Of a stretch of DNA of 64,000 nucleotides, positions 51,242-60,538 are shown in pieces. The notes beneath the pieces are model-generated. The model made no database searches. It had not been told where the DNA came from and saw nothing but the letters and a program-made list of their open reading frames with translations. Position 1 is the stretch's first letter. The number at the start of each line of letters is the position of its first letter. Source of the stretch: Oribacterium sp. NK2B42 (lineage in GTDB: Bacteria; Bacillota; Clostridia; Lachnospirales; Lachnospiraceae); the NCBI RefSeq assembly GCF_000424445.1, contig NZ_AUJX01000006.1:62001-126000 (forward strand), given 5' to 3'. A program made the translations under genes and the position numbers.

Positions 51242-52222
51242 ATGAGCAACAACCTTTCATCAGATACATTAGGTATTGCACCCGACTATTCCAGGAAAGA
51301 ATGCTGGTGCAAGCTTCCGGAAATCACCAAGGATGTTGATACCTTCTATGTCTATGCGACGGAGTATATCATGGGAAGCTTTGCAGAAGGTGCCCCCGAC
51401 TTTGCCAGCCTCGACAATGAAGAGATGCTGCAGGGTGCGGAACAAGAGTACCAGCTGCATGCGACTGCTTATGAGGATGCCACCAACCTTTTCATCCCGT
51501 ACTACCGCCAGTCAGGCTTAAAGTATGCCGGAAAAATGTTTAAGAAAACCGGAACCGCAGATGCTGCTTTTGCAGGCATGCCCATGGACGATATAACTGC
51601 TGCCCTGGACTACTATTTTGAAAACTACAACGGTGGTCGTCCTTTTATCATCGCAGGTCATAGCCAGGGCTCAGCCATGGTTCTGTTATTGCTTCGTACT
51701 TACTTTAAGGATCACCCGGATTACTATGCACGCATGGTCGCAGCCTACACCATCGGCTACTCCGTCACAGACGAGTATCTTGCGGCCAACCCGCACCTTA
51801 AGTTCGCCACCGGCGAAACCGACACAGGCGTCATAATAGCATGGAATACAGAGGGGCCTAAGAACGTTGAGACTAATGCTCACAACGTCGTTGTACTGCC
51901 TAACACCAGAAGCATTAACCCCCTCAACTGGAAGCTTGATGAAACCTACGCTCCGGCCAGCATGAACCTGGGATCCCTCGTGGAGAACGAAGAAACCGGT
52001 GAGGCCACGATAGGCGATATGGGTGCGGATGCGCAGATCAATCTCGCCCGCGGTGTGGTCGTTACTCATGCAAAGGTTGAACCAATGCCCGAGGAAAATG
52101 CCAGAACCGCAGCCGAGTTCTTCGGCCCGGACGGTCGCCACGCCAGCGATTATACCTACTACTATAGCAACATAAAGGATAATGTAGGAAAACGTGTTGC
52201 GGCGTATAAGGACAGTCATTAA
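51242..52222 (+). CDS. DUF3089 lipase/esterase-like protein
   Basis: A 326-residue alpha/beta-hydrolase-like protein of the DUF3089 type. The nucleophile elbow GHSQG (AGHSQGSAMVLLLLR) and the early Trp/Cys region (KECWCKLPEITKDVDTFYVY) are as expected. No signal peptide is seen, so it is probably cytoplasmic. AGAGAGGAGAAATA precedes the ATG. It lies 78 bp after the amidohydrolase gene and may be cotranscribed. The substrate is unknown. Confidence 0.78.
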   Translation: MSNNLSSDTLGIAPDYSRKECWCKLPEITKDVDTFYVYATEYIMGSFAEGAPDFASLDNEEMLQGAEQEYQLHATAYEDATNLFIPYYRQSGLKYAGKMFKKTGTADAAFAGMPMDDITAALDYYFENYNGGRPFIIAGHSQGSAMVLLLLRTYFKDHPDYYARMVAAYTIGYSVTDEYLAANPHLKFATGETDTGVIIAWNTEGPKNVETNAHNVVVLPNTRSINPLNWKLDETYAPASMNLGSLVENEETGEATIGDMGADAQINLARGVVVTHAKVEPMPEENARTAAEFFGPDGRHASDYTYYYSNIKDNVGKRVAAYKDSH

Positions 52223-52273
52223 TAAAATAAATTATAAAAATCGAAGTTAAACACTCGAATTCATAGTATTTCT

Positions 52274-52307
52274 GAGGAATGTGGTTATTATCACATTCCT
52301 CTTTTTA
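52274..52307 (+). terminator. Terminator after DUF3089 gene
   Basis: GAGGAATGTG (52274-52283) and CACATTCCTC (52292-52301) form a perfect 10 bp stem followed by TTTTTATT. Confidence 0.9.
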
Positions 52308-52344
52308 TTGTCAGAAAAAATACATAAACCGTACAAATGCCAAG

Positions 52345-52537
52345 TTGTATTGTTTTTTGGAACAACGTCCTCTAAATGTTAAATTTATATAGAAATTGAA
52401 CTATTTTTCACTCATAAAAACCACCCAAAATCAAGGGCTGTTGTGTATTTGACATATTTTCGTAGATTTTCGCGCCATTTATATGTGATTTTATGCATAT
52501 TTTCAATACAACTTTGTGATATAAATACCTTGTATTG
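52345..52537. promoter_or_regulatory. TTGTATTG repeats upstream of sugar transporter operon
   Basis: TTGTATTG occurs at 52345-52352 and 52530-52537 and as its inverse CAATACAA at 52504-52511; the last two form an inverted pair with 18 bp between. They lie in the 400 bp before the binding-protein gene and may be operators for the AraR-like repressor. A TTGACA is present at 52449-52454 without a clear -10. Confidence 0.4.
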
Positions 52538-52629
52538 TATTGCAAATAGACAAAGCCACTGATAAACTACGTTCAACGAGTTGTGAAAAGCAACAAAAAA
52601 GTGATCAATCATTAAATGGAGGTTTAATA

Positions 52630-53817
52630 ATGAGAAAAATTCTGAGAAAAGTTGCGGCCGTTGCAGCGTCCGTAGCTATGGTAACCGGACTTACAGCTTG
52701 TGGCAGTAACAGTGCACCCACAGCACCTGCAGCACCTGCAGCAGGAAGCGGACAGACAGCCGCTATCGACAACAAGGACATAAAGATCGGTGTATCTATC
52801 TGGTCTTCAACAGACGTCCTCGGATCACAGTGCAAGCAGATCCTTGATGAGGCCGCAAAGTCTCTGGGCGTTCAGGTTCAGTATGTTGATCAGGGCCATG
52901 TTTCCGAAAAGGTAACAGCTTCTGTTGAGCAACTCGCAGCAGCCGGCTGCCAGGGAATCGTAATCTGTAACTCATCTGATACAGAGATGACTTCAGCCAT
53001 CAAGACATGTAACGACAACAAGGTTTATCTCGCACAGTTCTTCCGTGTAATCTCAAAGGACAACAGCGCAGACATCTATAAAGCTGCTACAGATTCACCT
53101 TACTATGTAGGTGCTGTTCATGAGAATGAGCCCGAGAACGGCGAGAAGCTTGTAAACATCCTTCTCGACAAGGGCGATCGCAACATCGGTCTCATCGGAT
53201 GGGAGCAGGGTGATGCAACCTGGCTCGGAAGATGGGAAGGCTATAAGGCAGGTGTTGAAAAGTGGAATGCAGAGCATCCTGATGATCAGGCTAAGCTTTC
53301 CGAGCCCCAGTATGCAGGTACGACTTCAGAGGGCGGTTCAAAGGCTGCAGAAGCTCTGATGTCTGCAGATCCGTCTCTCGATGCACTTATCCCTGCCGGC
53401 GGCGGCGGAGATCCTCTTCAGGGAGCTATTGCAGCTGTTGAGCGTGCAGGAAAGACACAGGATATCGACATCGTATCAACAGACTTCCTTCCTGATCTCG
53501 GAGAGAGACTTGAAAACGGTTCAATGGCAGGTGAGTCCGGCGGACATTACTGCGATCCGCTTATCGCATTCATGATGGTTTACAACGCTATCAAGGGCAA
53601 CTACACAGGATTTGAAGGACAGTTTAATGACGTTCCGTTCCCATATCTCTATGTATCATCAGCCGATGACTACAAGGCTTATGAGAAGTACTTCGTAGAC
53701 CAGCTTCCATATACAGACGAAGAGCTCGTTTCAATGTCTGAGCTTTCATTTGATGGACTTAAGGAAGCAGCCGCTAAGATTTCTATCGAGGATGCAGCTG
53801 CGCGTGCAGGAAAATAA
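52630..53817 (+). CDS. Sugar ABC transporter substrate-binding lipoprotein
   Basis: A 395-residue periplasmic-binding-protein-like lipoprotein of the ribose/galactose type 1 fold. Signal peptide with lipobox LTAC (Cys24), an Ala/Pro linker, then two lobes (KIGVSIWSSTDVLGSQC; GLIGWEQGDATWLGRWEGYK). GGAGGTTTAATA precedes ATG 52630. As first gene of the transporter operon next to arabinose genes it should bind L-arabinose or another pentose. Hairpins downstream separate it from the permease gene. Confidence 0.88.
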   Translation: MRKILRKVAAVAASVAMVTGLTACGSNSAPTAPAAPAAGSGQTAAIDNKDIKIGVSIWSSTDVLGSQCKQILDEAAKSLGVQVQYVDQGHVSEKVTASVEQLAAAGCQGIVICNSSDTEMTSAIKTCNDNKVYLAQFFRVISKDNSADIYKAATDSPYYVGAVHENEPENGEKLVNILLDKGDRNIGLIGWEQGDATWLGRWEGYKAGVEKWNAEHPDDQAKLSEPQYAGTTSEGGSKAAEALMSADPSLDALIPAGGGGDPLQGAIAAVERAGKTQDIDIVSTDFLPDLGERLENGSMAGESGGHYCDPLIAFMMVYNAIKGNYTGFEGQFNDVPFPYLYVSSADDYKAYEKYFVDQLPYTDEELVSMSELSFDGLKEAAAKISIEDAAARAGK

Positions 53818-53845
53818 ATACAAAAACTATTAATAAACATCATAT

Positions 53846-53880
53846 GAGCCGGTATCGAGCTTAGGCACAGATATCGGCTC
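53846..53880 (+). terminator. Attenuator-like hairpin after binding-protein gene
   Basis: GAGCCGGTATC (53846-53856) pairs with GATATCGGCTC (53870-53880), followed by GAGTTTT. It would lower transcription of the permease relative to the binding protein, or stabilise its mRNA. Confidence 0.65.
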
Positions 53881-53891
53881 GAGTTTTAAAA

Positions 53892-53968
53892 ACATCTGTC
53901 AGGTTTTCGAAGAAGACCTGACATGTAGCATCAGCCATTCGCTAAACGAATTTTCTCCGGGCTGATGT
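53892..53968 (+). repeat. Two-hairpin intergenic element, copy A
   Basis: Hairpin 1 GTCAGGT/ACCTGAC and hairpin 2 CATCAGCC (53929-53936)/GGCTGATG (53960-53967). The same order with similar sequence occurs at 58838-58908 before araA. Between the binding-protein gene and the first permease gene. A further stem AGCCCAGGC/GCCGGGCT follows at about 53981-54025. Confidence 0.6.
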
Positions 53969-54047
53969 TTCCAAAATACAGCCCAGGCTTTTACCGTAGA
54001 GAATCATACAGCCGGGCTTCCCACAGATATATAAATGAGGTAACAAA

Positions 54048-55016
54048 ATGAATTCTTCCGCTGTAACAATGGATCAAAGAAAGATTGAAGGAAGCCTTCG
54101 CGGTTATTTGATTTTACTCTTACTGGTTGTGCTTTCCTGGGGAATCTTTAAAATACTTACACCACACAATTTTGGATCATTCAACAATATGCTAAGCTAT
54201 TTTCAGGCCAGCCTTATCGCAAGTGTAGGTGCCGTAGGTTTCTACTTTGTAATGGTCATGGGTATGTTTGACTTTTCAATCGGTGCAAACATCATGCTTT
54301 CAGCAATAGTAGGCTGTGTTTTCGCTACAAAGCTTGGCCTTGGATATGCAGGTCTCATTATAGGCGCTTTACTCTGCGGATGTCTGGTAGGACTTTTCAA
54401 CGGAAGCTTTTATGTAAAGCTTCGTATCCCGTCAATGATAGTAACCACAGGTCTTGCACTTATTTATGAGTCGGTTGCAAACTACATTGCAGGCGGCGTT
54501 GAGCAGACATTACCGGCAGGTCTGAGAGTTTTCGGACAGATGCCCGGCGATATCATTCTTGCAATAGCCGCTTTTATCGTAGCTTATGTATTCCTTAACT
54601 ATACAAAAATCGGTACTTATACCTATGCCATCGGCAGCAACGAATTTGTTGCAAAGAACATGGGTATCAATGTCAACAAATACAAAGTTCTGGCCTTCAT
54701 TTTAAGCGGTGGCTTTTTAGGCATCATGGCAGTTCTGACCATAAGCTATGGATCCTCAATGGTCGCTGTAACCGGCATGGCTTCCATGAGCCGTAACTTT
54801 ATCCCTACAATGGGCTGTTTCTTCGGAGTTGCCTTCAAAAAATACGGCATTCCTTTACAGGCCATCATCATCGGTGAGTTCATCATCAACATCATCTTTT
54901 TCGGCTTTATCGCATTGGGCGCTCCCACAGCGATTCAGGATGTTATCACAGGCTTTGCGCTTCTGATCATCATCACTGTAACCACAAAGATCAATAAAGG
55001 CGAAATTGTAAAGTGA
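54048..55016 (+). CDS. Sugar ABC transporter permease 1
   Basis: A 322-residue membrane protein of the RbsC/AraH type with about nine hydrophobic segments. Family marks include GAVGFYFVMVMGMFDFSIGA and AIGSNEFVAKNMGINVNKYK. It pairs with the second permease (56540) and the ATPase to form the import channel in the cytoplasmic membrane. ATGAGGTAACAAA precedes the ATG. It overlaps or abuts the start region of the ATPase gene. Confidence 0.88.
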   Translation: MNSSAVTMDQRKIEGSLRGYLILLLLVVLSWGIFKILTPHNFGSFNNMLSYFQASLIASVGAVGFYFVMVMGMFDFSIGANIMLSAIVGCVFATKLGLGYAGLIIGALLCGCLVGLFNGSFYVKLRIPSMIVTTGLALIYESVANYIAGGVEQTLPAGLRVFGQMPGDIILAIAAFIVAYVFLNYTKIGTYTYAIGSNEFVAKNMGINVNKYKVLAFILSGGFLGIMAVLTISYGSSMVAVTGMASMSRNFIPTMGCFFGVAFKKYGIPLQAIIIGEFIINIIFFGFIALGAPTAIQDVITGFALLIIITVTTKINKGEIVK

Positions 55017-55030
55017 CACAGGAGGGTACA

Positions 55031-56530
55031 ATGAGCGAGGTTCGATTAGAGGTAAAAAATCTTTGTAAGTCCTTCGGTATCACGAAGGCAGTTAAGAATG
55101 TTTCTTTTAACATCAACAAAGGAGAGGTTCACGCCCTGATAGGCGAGAACGGATCAGGAAAGTCAACATTAACAAATATGCTGACAGGCATTTACAGTAT
55201 AGACAGCGGTATCTTTGTTCTGGACGGCGAAGAAATCCATCCGAAAAATCAGGTGGATGCCAACAACCACGGCGTTTCCATCATAGTCCAGGAGCTTGGA
55301 ACACTTTCAGGTCTTACCGTAGCAGAAAATATATTCCTGGGGCATGAGGAAAGATTTGTGAAGTGCGGAATCAAGAACACAAAGCAAATGATAAAAGAGG
55401 CCAATGAGCTTCTCCACAGCTACGGATTTGACAGGATCAAAGCCCAGAGAATGATCGATGACTACAACTTCGAAGACAGGAAGCTGGTTGAGATCGTAAA
55501 GGCAACTTATTTTGACCCAAAGATCGTTGTTATCGATGAGACCACAACAGCTCTTTCCCAGGAGGGAAGAAATGAGCTTTACAAGGTTATGGACAAAATA
55601 AGAGAGAAGGGCAATACCATTATCTTTATATCCCATGACCTTCAGGAAATACTCGATCGTTCAGATACCATCACGATTCTTCGTGACGGAGTTTATATCG
55701 ATACCGTAAAGAGCAAAGATGTTTCCGAAGAGGATCTGAAGCGTCTCATGGTAGGCCGCGAAGTGACAGGAGATTACTACCGTTCAGATTACGGCAGCAA
55801 GGTATCCGACGAGGTCGTTCTTTCAGTGAAAGATGTATCGGTACCGGGGCTCCTGAACAAGCTTGATTTCGAGCTTCACAAAGGAGAGATTTTAGGCTTC
55901 GGAGGTCTTTCGGAATCCGGAATGCACGAAGTAGGCAAGGCCATCTTCGGTGCTTCCTATGACAGAACCGGTTCCGTAAAGCTTTCAGACGGCACCGAGA
56001 TCAATGATATCCCCACAGCTATTCAGCACAGCATCGCATATACTTCAAAGGACAGAGATAATGAATCCGTTGTACTTAATCAGAGCATCATGGACAATAT
56101 CTGCCTTCCTTCTCTGGATGAGCTTGCAGACAAAAGACATATGTTAAGTGATAAAAAGCTCAGAGACTTTGCAGATAAATTCGCAAAAGACATGTCGGTA
56201 AAGATGGTAAATGTCGATCAGTTTGTATCAGATCTTTCCGGCGGAAACAAGCAGAAGGTAGTTCTCGCCAGATGGATAGGCAAAGATTCGGATATCGTCG
56301 TACTGGACAGCCCGACAAGAGGTATCGATATCAAGGTAAAGCAGGATATATATCAGCTCATGGACAGAATGAGAAAAGCAGGAAAATCAATCATCATGAT
56401 TTCCGAAGAGCTGATGGAACTTATAGGAATGTGTGATCGTATCATCATCATGAAGGACGGAATGATCAACGGACAGATCGAAAGAAGCGAGTCACTGGAT
56501 GAAAACAATCTGATCACAATGATGGTTTAA
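55031..56530 (+). CDS. Sugar ABC transporter ATP-binding protein (two nucleotide-binding domains)
   Basis: A 499-residue ATPase with two ABC domains, as in RbsA/AraG. Domain 1 has Walker A GENGSGKST; its signature is degenerate (YNFEDRKLVEI in place of LSGGxxQ). Domain 2 lacks a normal Walker A (GGLSESGMHEVG) but has LSGGNKQKVVLARW and a Walker B VVLDSPTRGID. Such division of labour is usual for this family. I prefer ATG 55031 with ACAGGAGGGTACA upstream; the in-frame 55013 start overlaps the permease stop. Confidence 0.9.
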   Translation: MSEVRLEVKNLCKSFGITKAVKNVSFNINKGEVHALIGENGSGKSTLTNMLTGIYSIDSGIFVLDGEEIHPKNQVDANNHGVSIIVQELGTLSGLTVAENIFLGHEERFVKCGIKNTKQMIKEANELLHSYGFDRIKAQRMIDDYNFEDRKLVEIVKATYFDPKIVVIDETTTALSQEGRNELYKVMDKIREKGNTIIFISHDLQEILDRSDTITILRDGVYIDTVKSKDVSEEDLKRLMVGREVTGDYYRSDYGSKVSDEVVLSVKDVSVPGLLNKLDFELHKGEILGFGGLSESGMHEVGKAIFGASYDRTGSVKLSDGTEINDIPTAIQHSIAYTSKDRDNESVVLNQSIMDNICLPSLDELADKRHMLSDKKLRDFADKFAKDMSVKMVNVDQFVSDLSGGNKQKVVLARWIGKDSDIVVLDSPTRGIDIKVKQDIYQLMDRMRKAGKSIIMISEELMELIGMCDRIIIMKDGMINGQIERSESLDENNLITMMV

Positions 56531-56539
56531 GGAGGAATT

Positions 56540-57514
56540 ATGGTGGCAGTGAGTAAAACAGAGATGGCAGCAGCAAAAGAAACGAAAACAGGAAATCTCT
56601 CCATGATTTCCGCAGTCAAGACATATCTTCCCATCGTTGGTCTGATCATAGTATTTTTGGTATTTAATGTTCTGACTAATTTCAGAATGGTCAAAAATAT
56701 GCCCCTTGTTCTTTCCCAGGTATATGTGACCATGATCGCCACAACCGGTGTATTTTTTATCATGACCATGGGAGGTCTTGATTTTTCACAGGGATCCATC
56801 CTGGGAATAGCATCCATAGTGGTATGTATGGTGTCCAAAATCAACATCCCCCTAAGCATAGTATGCGGCATCCTGACAGGAGCACTGATAGGTGCATTTA
56901 ACGGATATTTCTATGTATACCGTAAGATCAAGTCCTTTATAGTTACTATCTGTACAATGTTTCTGTTCCGCGGATTCATCAAGTACCTGACCACCAATGC
57001 TCCGGTAGCGGGATCAGCTGCTCTGATAAATTTTGACAGAACAGAACTTAAAGTAGCTCTTACTCTGCTTGTTCTTGTTACAGGTTTTGTACTTTTCAGA
57101 TTTACCAAATTCGGAACTTATCTGAAGGCTATAGGCGCAGGAGAGAAAGCAGCCATGTTCTCAGGTATCCGAACAGACAAGATGAAATTCTGGGTTTATG
57201 TATTGTCCGGCGCCATCACAGGTTTTGCGGCATTCATAAATGTTATCAAGGTCGGATCCGTTACATCTTCAGGCGGAAGTCAGTTGGAAACACAGATTCT
57301 CATCGCTCTTGTACTCGGAGGAATGCCTATTTCAGGCGGAGCCAAGGTTCGTTTTGAAAATATCATCGTAGGTTCGCTTCTGTATATCGTACTTAACAGC
57401 GGACTCACCATGATGGGATTTTCAACACAGATGATGCAGCTTATACAGGGAATAGTATTCCTGGTATTTGTGGCAGTTTTTGCAGACAGGAAATCATTAC
57501 AGGTCATCAAATAA
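56540..57514 (+). CDS. Sugar ABC transporter permease 2
   Basis: A 324-residue membrane protein of the same family as the 54048 gene: ATTGVFFIMTMGGLDFSQGS, AIGAGEKAAMFSGIRTDKMK and ALVLGGMPISGGAKVRFEN are typical. AAGGAGGAATT precedes ATG 56540, 9 bp after the ATPase stop. The two permeases probably form a heterodimer. An AraR-like regulator gene follows after about 120 bp. Confidence 0.88.
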   Translation: MVAVSKTEMAAAKETKTGNLSMISAVKTYLPIVGLIIVFLVFNVLTNFRMVKNMPLVLSQVYVTMIATTGVFFIMTMGGLDFSQGSILGIASIVVCMVSKINIPLSIVCGILTGALIGAFNGYFYVYRKIKSFIVTICTMFLFRGFIKYLTTNAPVAGSAALINFDRTELKVALTLLVLVTGFVLFRFTKFGTYLKAIGAGEKAAMFSGIRTDKMKFWVYVLSGAITGFAAFINVIKVGSVTSSGGSQLETQILIALVLGGMPISGGAKVRFENIIVGSLLYIVLNSGLTMMGFSTQMMQLIQGIVFLVFVAVFADRKSLQVIK

Positions 57515-57635
57515 CCAACTCAAAACCTGTGACCCCTTGTAAATATCTTTTTTACGAGCCAACAAAATCTGCATCTGTGTCAGATACCAAAGCCGGAAAA
57601 CATCATTTACAGATGAGTAGTGAAGAGTAAACAGA

Positions 57636-58766
57636 ATGAGCAAAGATAACCAAAAGCATATCAACGAAAGCTTAAAATATCAGAAACTGTATAAATGGGG
57701 CCGTACGCTCATCATGAGTGGCGTCATTAAAAACGGCGACAAGTTCATGTCCGAGCATGTACTGGAAAAAAAGTTTGGCTATTCCAGGCAGACTGTACGT
57801 ATGGCCCTTGACAAAATGGAACAGGAAGGACTCATCCAAAGGGTCCGCGGCAGCGGAACCTACGTTTCCTACCATACTGATGCGGAACCCGAGGGGGATA
57901 AAAAACCGCATATAGGTTTGATTCTTAGCTATTTTGCAGATTATCTGTTTCCGGAGGTCTATGCCGGAATAGAATCGGTCATGAAGGAACAGGGGCTTCA
58001 GATCGATGTAGCCATTACAAAAAATCATCTCAATGAAGAAACCATGTTCCTTGAAAATTTCCTGAAGGCAGGTGTTCAAGGCCTGATCATAGAGGGCACA
58101 CGTACGAGCTTCCCGAATCCCAATCAGAGATTGTATAAAGAAATCAAAAGGAAGAATATCCCTACTATCTTTATCCATAATCATTATTCAAACATAAATT
58201 TCGACAGTGTTGAAATGTCTGATGCAAAAAGCAGCTATGAACTGACTAAGCATTTGATTGAAAATGGTCACAGAAAGATCGGGGGAATGTTTAAGTCGGA
58301 TGACATGCAGGGAATGGAACGCTATCGTGGTTATACAGAGTGCCTGTCCGAACTGGGTCTTCGCTTTGACGACGACTGGGTACGCTGGTACACCACAAAG
58401 GACATGGAGGATAAATTCAGCAAGAAAAGTCTGATGTCATTCTATCGCAGGACAAAGGAGTGCACAGCCCTTGTTCTCTACAATGACGAGATCGCATATC
58501 GATATATAGATTTTCTTAACGAACGAGGCGTGAAGGTGCCGGAGGATGTTTCCATTGTTTCCTTTGATGATGCAAAAATGCAGGAGGCCGGAGAGCTGAC
58601 GATTTTATCGGCAGTACACCCGAAATTCGAAATGGGAAAACTCACAGCCCAAAATCTCCTCCGCATGATGAAGGATCAAAACTGGACTCATCATGACTAC
58701 TCTTATCAATTCCCTGTTTCGTTTAATCAGGGTAATTCCGTAAGGGATATAAGAGATCATAAATAG
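57636..58766 (+). CDS. araR: AraR-like GntR/LacI-type repressor
   Basis: A 376-residue regulator. Residues about 10-85 form a GntR winged helix (YSRQTVRMALDKMEQEGLIQ; RVRGSGTYVS), and the rest is a LacI-type sugar-binding domain (IGLILSYFADYLFPEVYAGI; VPEDVSIVSFDDAKM). This combination is that of AraR, the arabinose repressor of Firmicutes; L-arabinose would release it from DNA. It stands between the transporter and araA and likely controls both; candidate sites are the TTGTATTG repeats. The ribosome site is weak. Confidence 0.85.
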   Translation: MSKDNQKHINESLKYQKLYKWGRTLIMSGVIKNGDKFMSEHVLEKKFGYSRQTVRMALDKMEQEGLIQRVRGSGTYVSYHTDAEPEGDKKPHIGLILSYFADYLFPEVYAGIESVMKEQGLQIDVAITKNHLNEETMFLENFLKAGVQGLIIEGTRTSFPNPNQRLYKEIKRKNIPTIFIHNHYSNINFDSVEMSDAKSSYELTKHLIENGHRKIGGMFKSDDMQGMERYRGYTECLSELGLRFDDDWVRWYTTKDMEDKFSKKSLMSFYRRTKECTALVLYNDEIAYRYIDFLNERGVKVPEDVSIVSFDDAKMQEAGELTILSAVHPKFEMGKLTAQNLLRMMKDQNWTHHDYSYQFPVSFNQGNSVRDIRDHK

Positions 58767-58837
58767 AATGCCTTTACCTGCAGGATATTTGTCACGGATC
58801 ATATAAAAAGGCAATAACATAGCTAAGTGGTTTTATT

Positions 58838-58908
58838 TATGGCAGGTTTTCTATAAAAACCGCCATTTACCATCAGCCTCTCGCAAAGCGAAATTTAAAC
58901 GGCAGATG
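58838..58908 (+). repeat. Two-hairpin intergenic element, copy B
   Basis: Hairpin 1 ATGGCAGGTTTT/AAAACCGCCAT (58839-58866) and hairpin 2 CATCAGCC (58871-58878)/GGCAGATG (58901-58908), matching copy A at 53892-53968. It lies 22 bp before araA and could act as terminator of araR, leader regulation or mRNA stabiliser. Confidence 0.6.
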
Positions 58909-58930
58909 TAATCAGAAAGAAGGAAGAATT

Positions 58931-60367
58931 ATGAAGAAATTATATTTTGTAGTCGGCAGTCAGGATCTCTACGGAGACGAATGTCTCCGTCAGGTTGCAG
59001 CAGATGCTGCCGATATGGCATCATTTTTAAACGAAAACCTTCAGGAGATCGTATCTGTAGAGCTCCTGCCTACAGTTGTTGATTCAGAGACCTGCATTGA
59101 GGATCTCCGTAAGGCATCCGTTGATGACGACTGTGTTGGTGTCATCACCTGGATGCACACCTTTTCACCGGCCAAGATGTGGATCAAGGGACTTCAGGAG
59201 CTTCGTAAGCCTCTTTTACACCTTCACACACAGCATAATGAGAAGCTTCCCTATGACAGCATTGACATGGACTTTATGAACCTTAACCAGTCAGCTCACG
59301 GCGACCGCGAGTACGGCTTCATCGTAGCACGTCTCGGAATCCCGCACGAAGTTGTGGCCGGTTACTACAAGAATGAAAGTGTCCTCAAAAAGATCCGTCA
59401 GTTTGCAGAGGTTGCGAAGGCCATTGACTACTCACATCATTTAAAGGTTGCATCCTTCGGAAACAACATGCGTGAAGTTGCTGTTACAGACGGCGATCGT
59501 GTAGAATCACAGATCCGTTACGGCTGGGAGTGCAATTATTTCGGCATCGGCGATCTGGTTAAGATCATGGCCGATGTCTCTGATAGTGAAGTAGATGCAA
59601 AAATGGCAGAGTACGAGGCAAACTACACCATGAAGACCGATAATGTGGCTTCTGTTCGTGAACAGGCAAAGATGGAGGTGGCTCTCGATAAGTTCCTTGA
59701 AAAGAATCACATCGGTGCCTTTGCAGATACCTTCCAGGATCTTCACAATCTTAAGCAGCTTCCGGGCATCGCAGCACAGAACCTTATGGCTAAGGGCGTT
59801 GGTTTCGGACCTGAGGGAGACTACAAAATCTCTGCATTATCCGCTGTTCTCATGAAGATGGCAGAATCAAGAAAAGGTGCTACCGGATTCATCGAGGATT
59901 ACACCTATGACCTTACAGAAGGTCAGGAGGTGGAGCTTGCTTCTCACATGCTGGAGGTACCGCCTGCATTTGCAGCAACAAAGCCTGAGATCCAGGTTCA
60001 TCCTCTGGGCATCGGCGGAAAGGAAGATCCGGCACGTCTTGTATTTGACGGAGTAACCGGCGACGCAATTCAGGTAACCATGGTGGATATGGGAGACCGT
60101 TTCCGTATCATCTGCGCAGATATCGAGCTTGTAAAGCAGGCAGCGCCCATGCCTAAGCTTCCGGTTGCCCGTATCATGTTCCGTCATAAGCCAAACTTTG
60201 AGATCGGTACCGAGGGCTGGTGCTACGCAGGCGGAGCTCATCACAGCGTCATATCAACAGCATTAACAAGAGCTGATATCGCCCTTTTCGCAAAGCTTAC
60301 AGGCACAGAGCTTGTAACTATCGGCGAGGATACAACCGAGGCAGATCTCCTTCATCTGGGAGCTTGA
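58931..60367 (+). CDS. araA: L-arabinose isomerase
   Basis: A 478-residue cytoplasmic enzyme converting L-arabinose to L-ribulose with a divalent metal. The start MKKLYFVVGSQDLYGDE is characteristic; metal-site and active-site regions are visible as GVGFGPEGDYK, SHMLEVPPAF and GGAHHSV. Length is close to the usual 470-500. AAAGAAGGAAGAATT precedes the ATG. Upstream araR and downstream FGGY kinase place it in an arabinose pathway; araD (ribulose-phosphate epimerase) is not in the window. Confidence 0.95.
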   Translation: MKKLYFVVGSQDLYGDECLRQVAADAADMASFLNENLQEIVSVELLPTVVDSETCIEDLRKASVDDDCVGVITWMHTFSPAKMWIKGLQELRKPLLHLHTQHNEKLPYDSIDMDFMNLNQSAHGDREYGFIVARLGIPHEVVAGYYKNESVLKKIRQFAEVAKAIDYSHHLKVASFGNNMREVAVTDGDRVESQIRYGWECNYFGIGDLVKIMADVSDSEVDAKMAEYEANYTMKTDNVASVREQAKMEVALDKFLEKNHIGAFADTFQDLHNLKQLPGIAAQNLMAKGVGFGPEGDYKISALSAVLMKMAESRKGATGFIEDYTYDLTEGQEVELASHMLEVPPAFAATKPEIQVHPLGIGGKEDPARLVFDGVTGDAIQVTMVDMGDRFRIICADIELVKQAAPMPKLPVARIMFRHKPNFEIGTEGWCYAGGAHHSVISTALTRADIALFAKLTGTELVTIGEDTTEADLLHLGA

Positions 60368-60538
60368 TAAATCTGTATCTCAGAAATAAACGTAAAAGTT
60401 CAGCCGGTGGACCATAGGGACGGAGTTAGTGGTTCACCCTCTGATCTTTTACAAATTAGTTTGGTTTGTAGAACCGATTAGATTGGTATCTATACGTCAA
60501 AAAACGTTAATAGATGAGAAGAGAGGGTATAAAAAATT

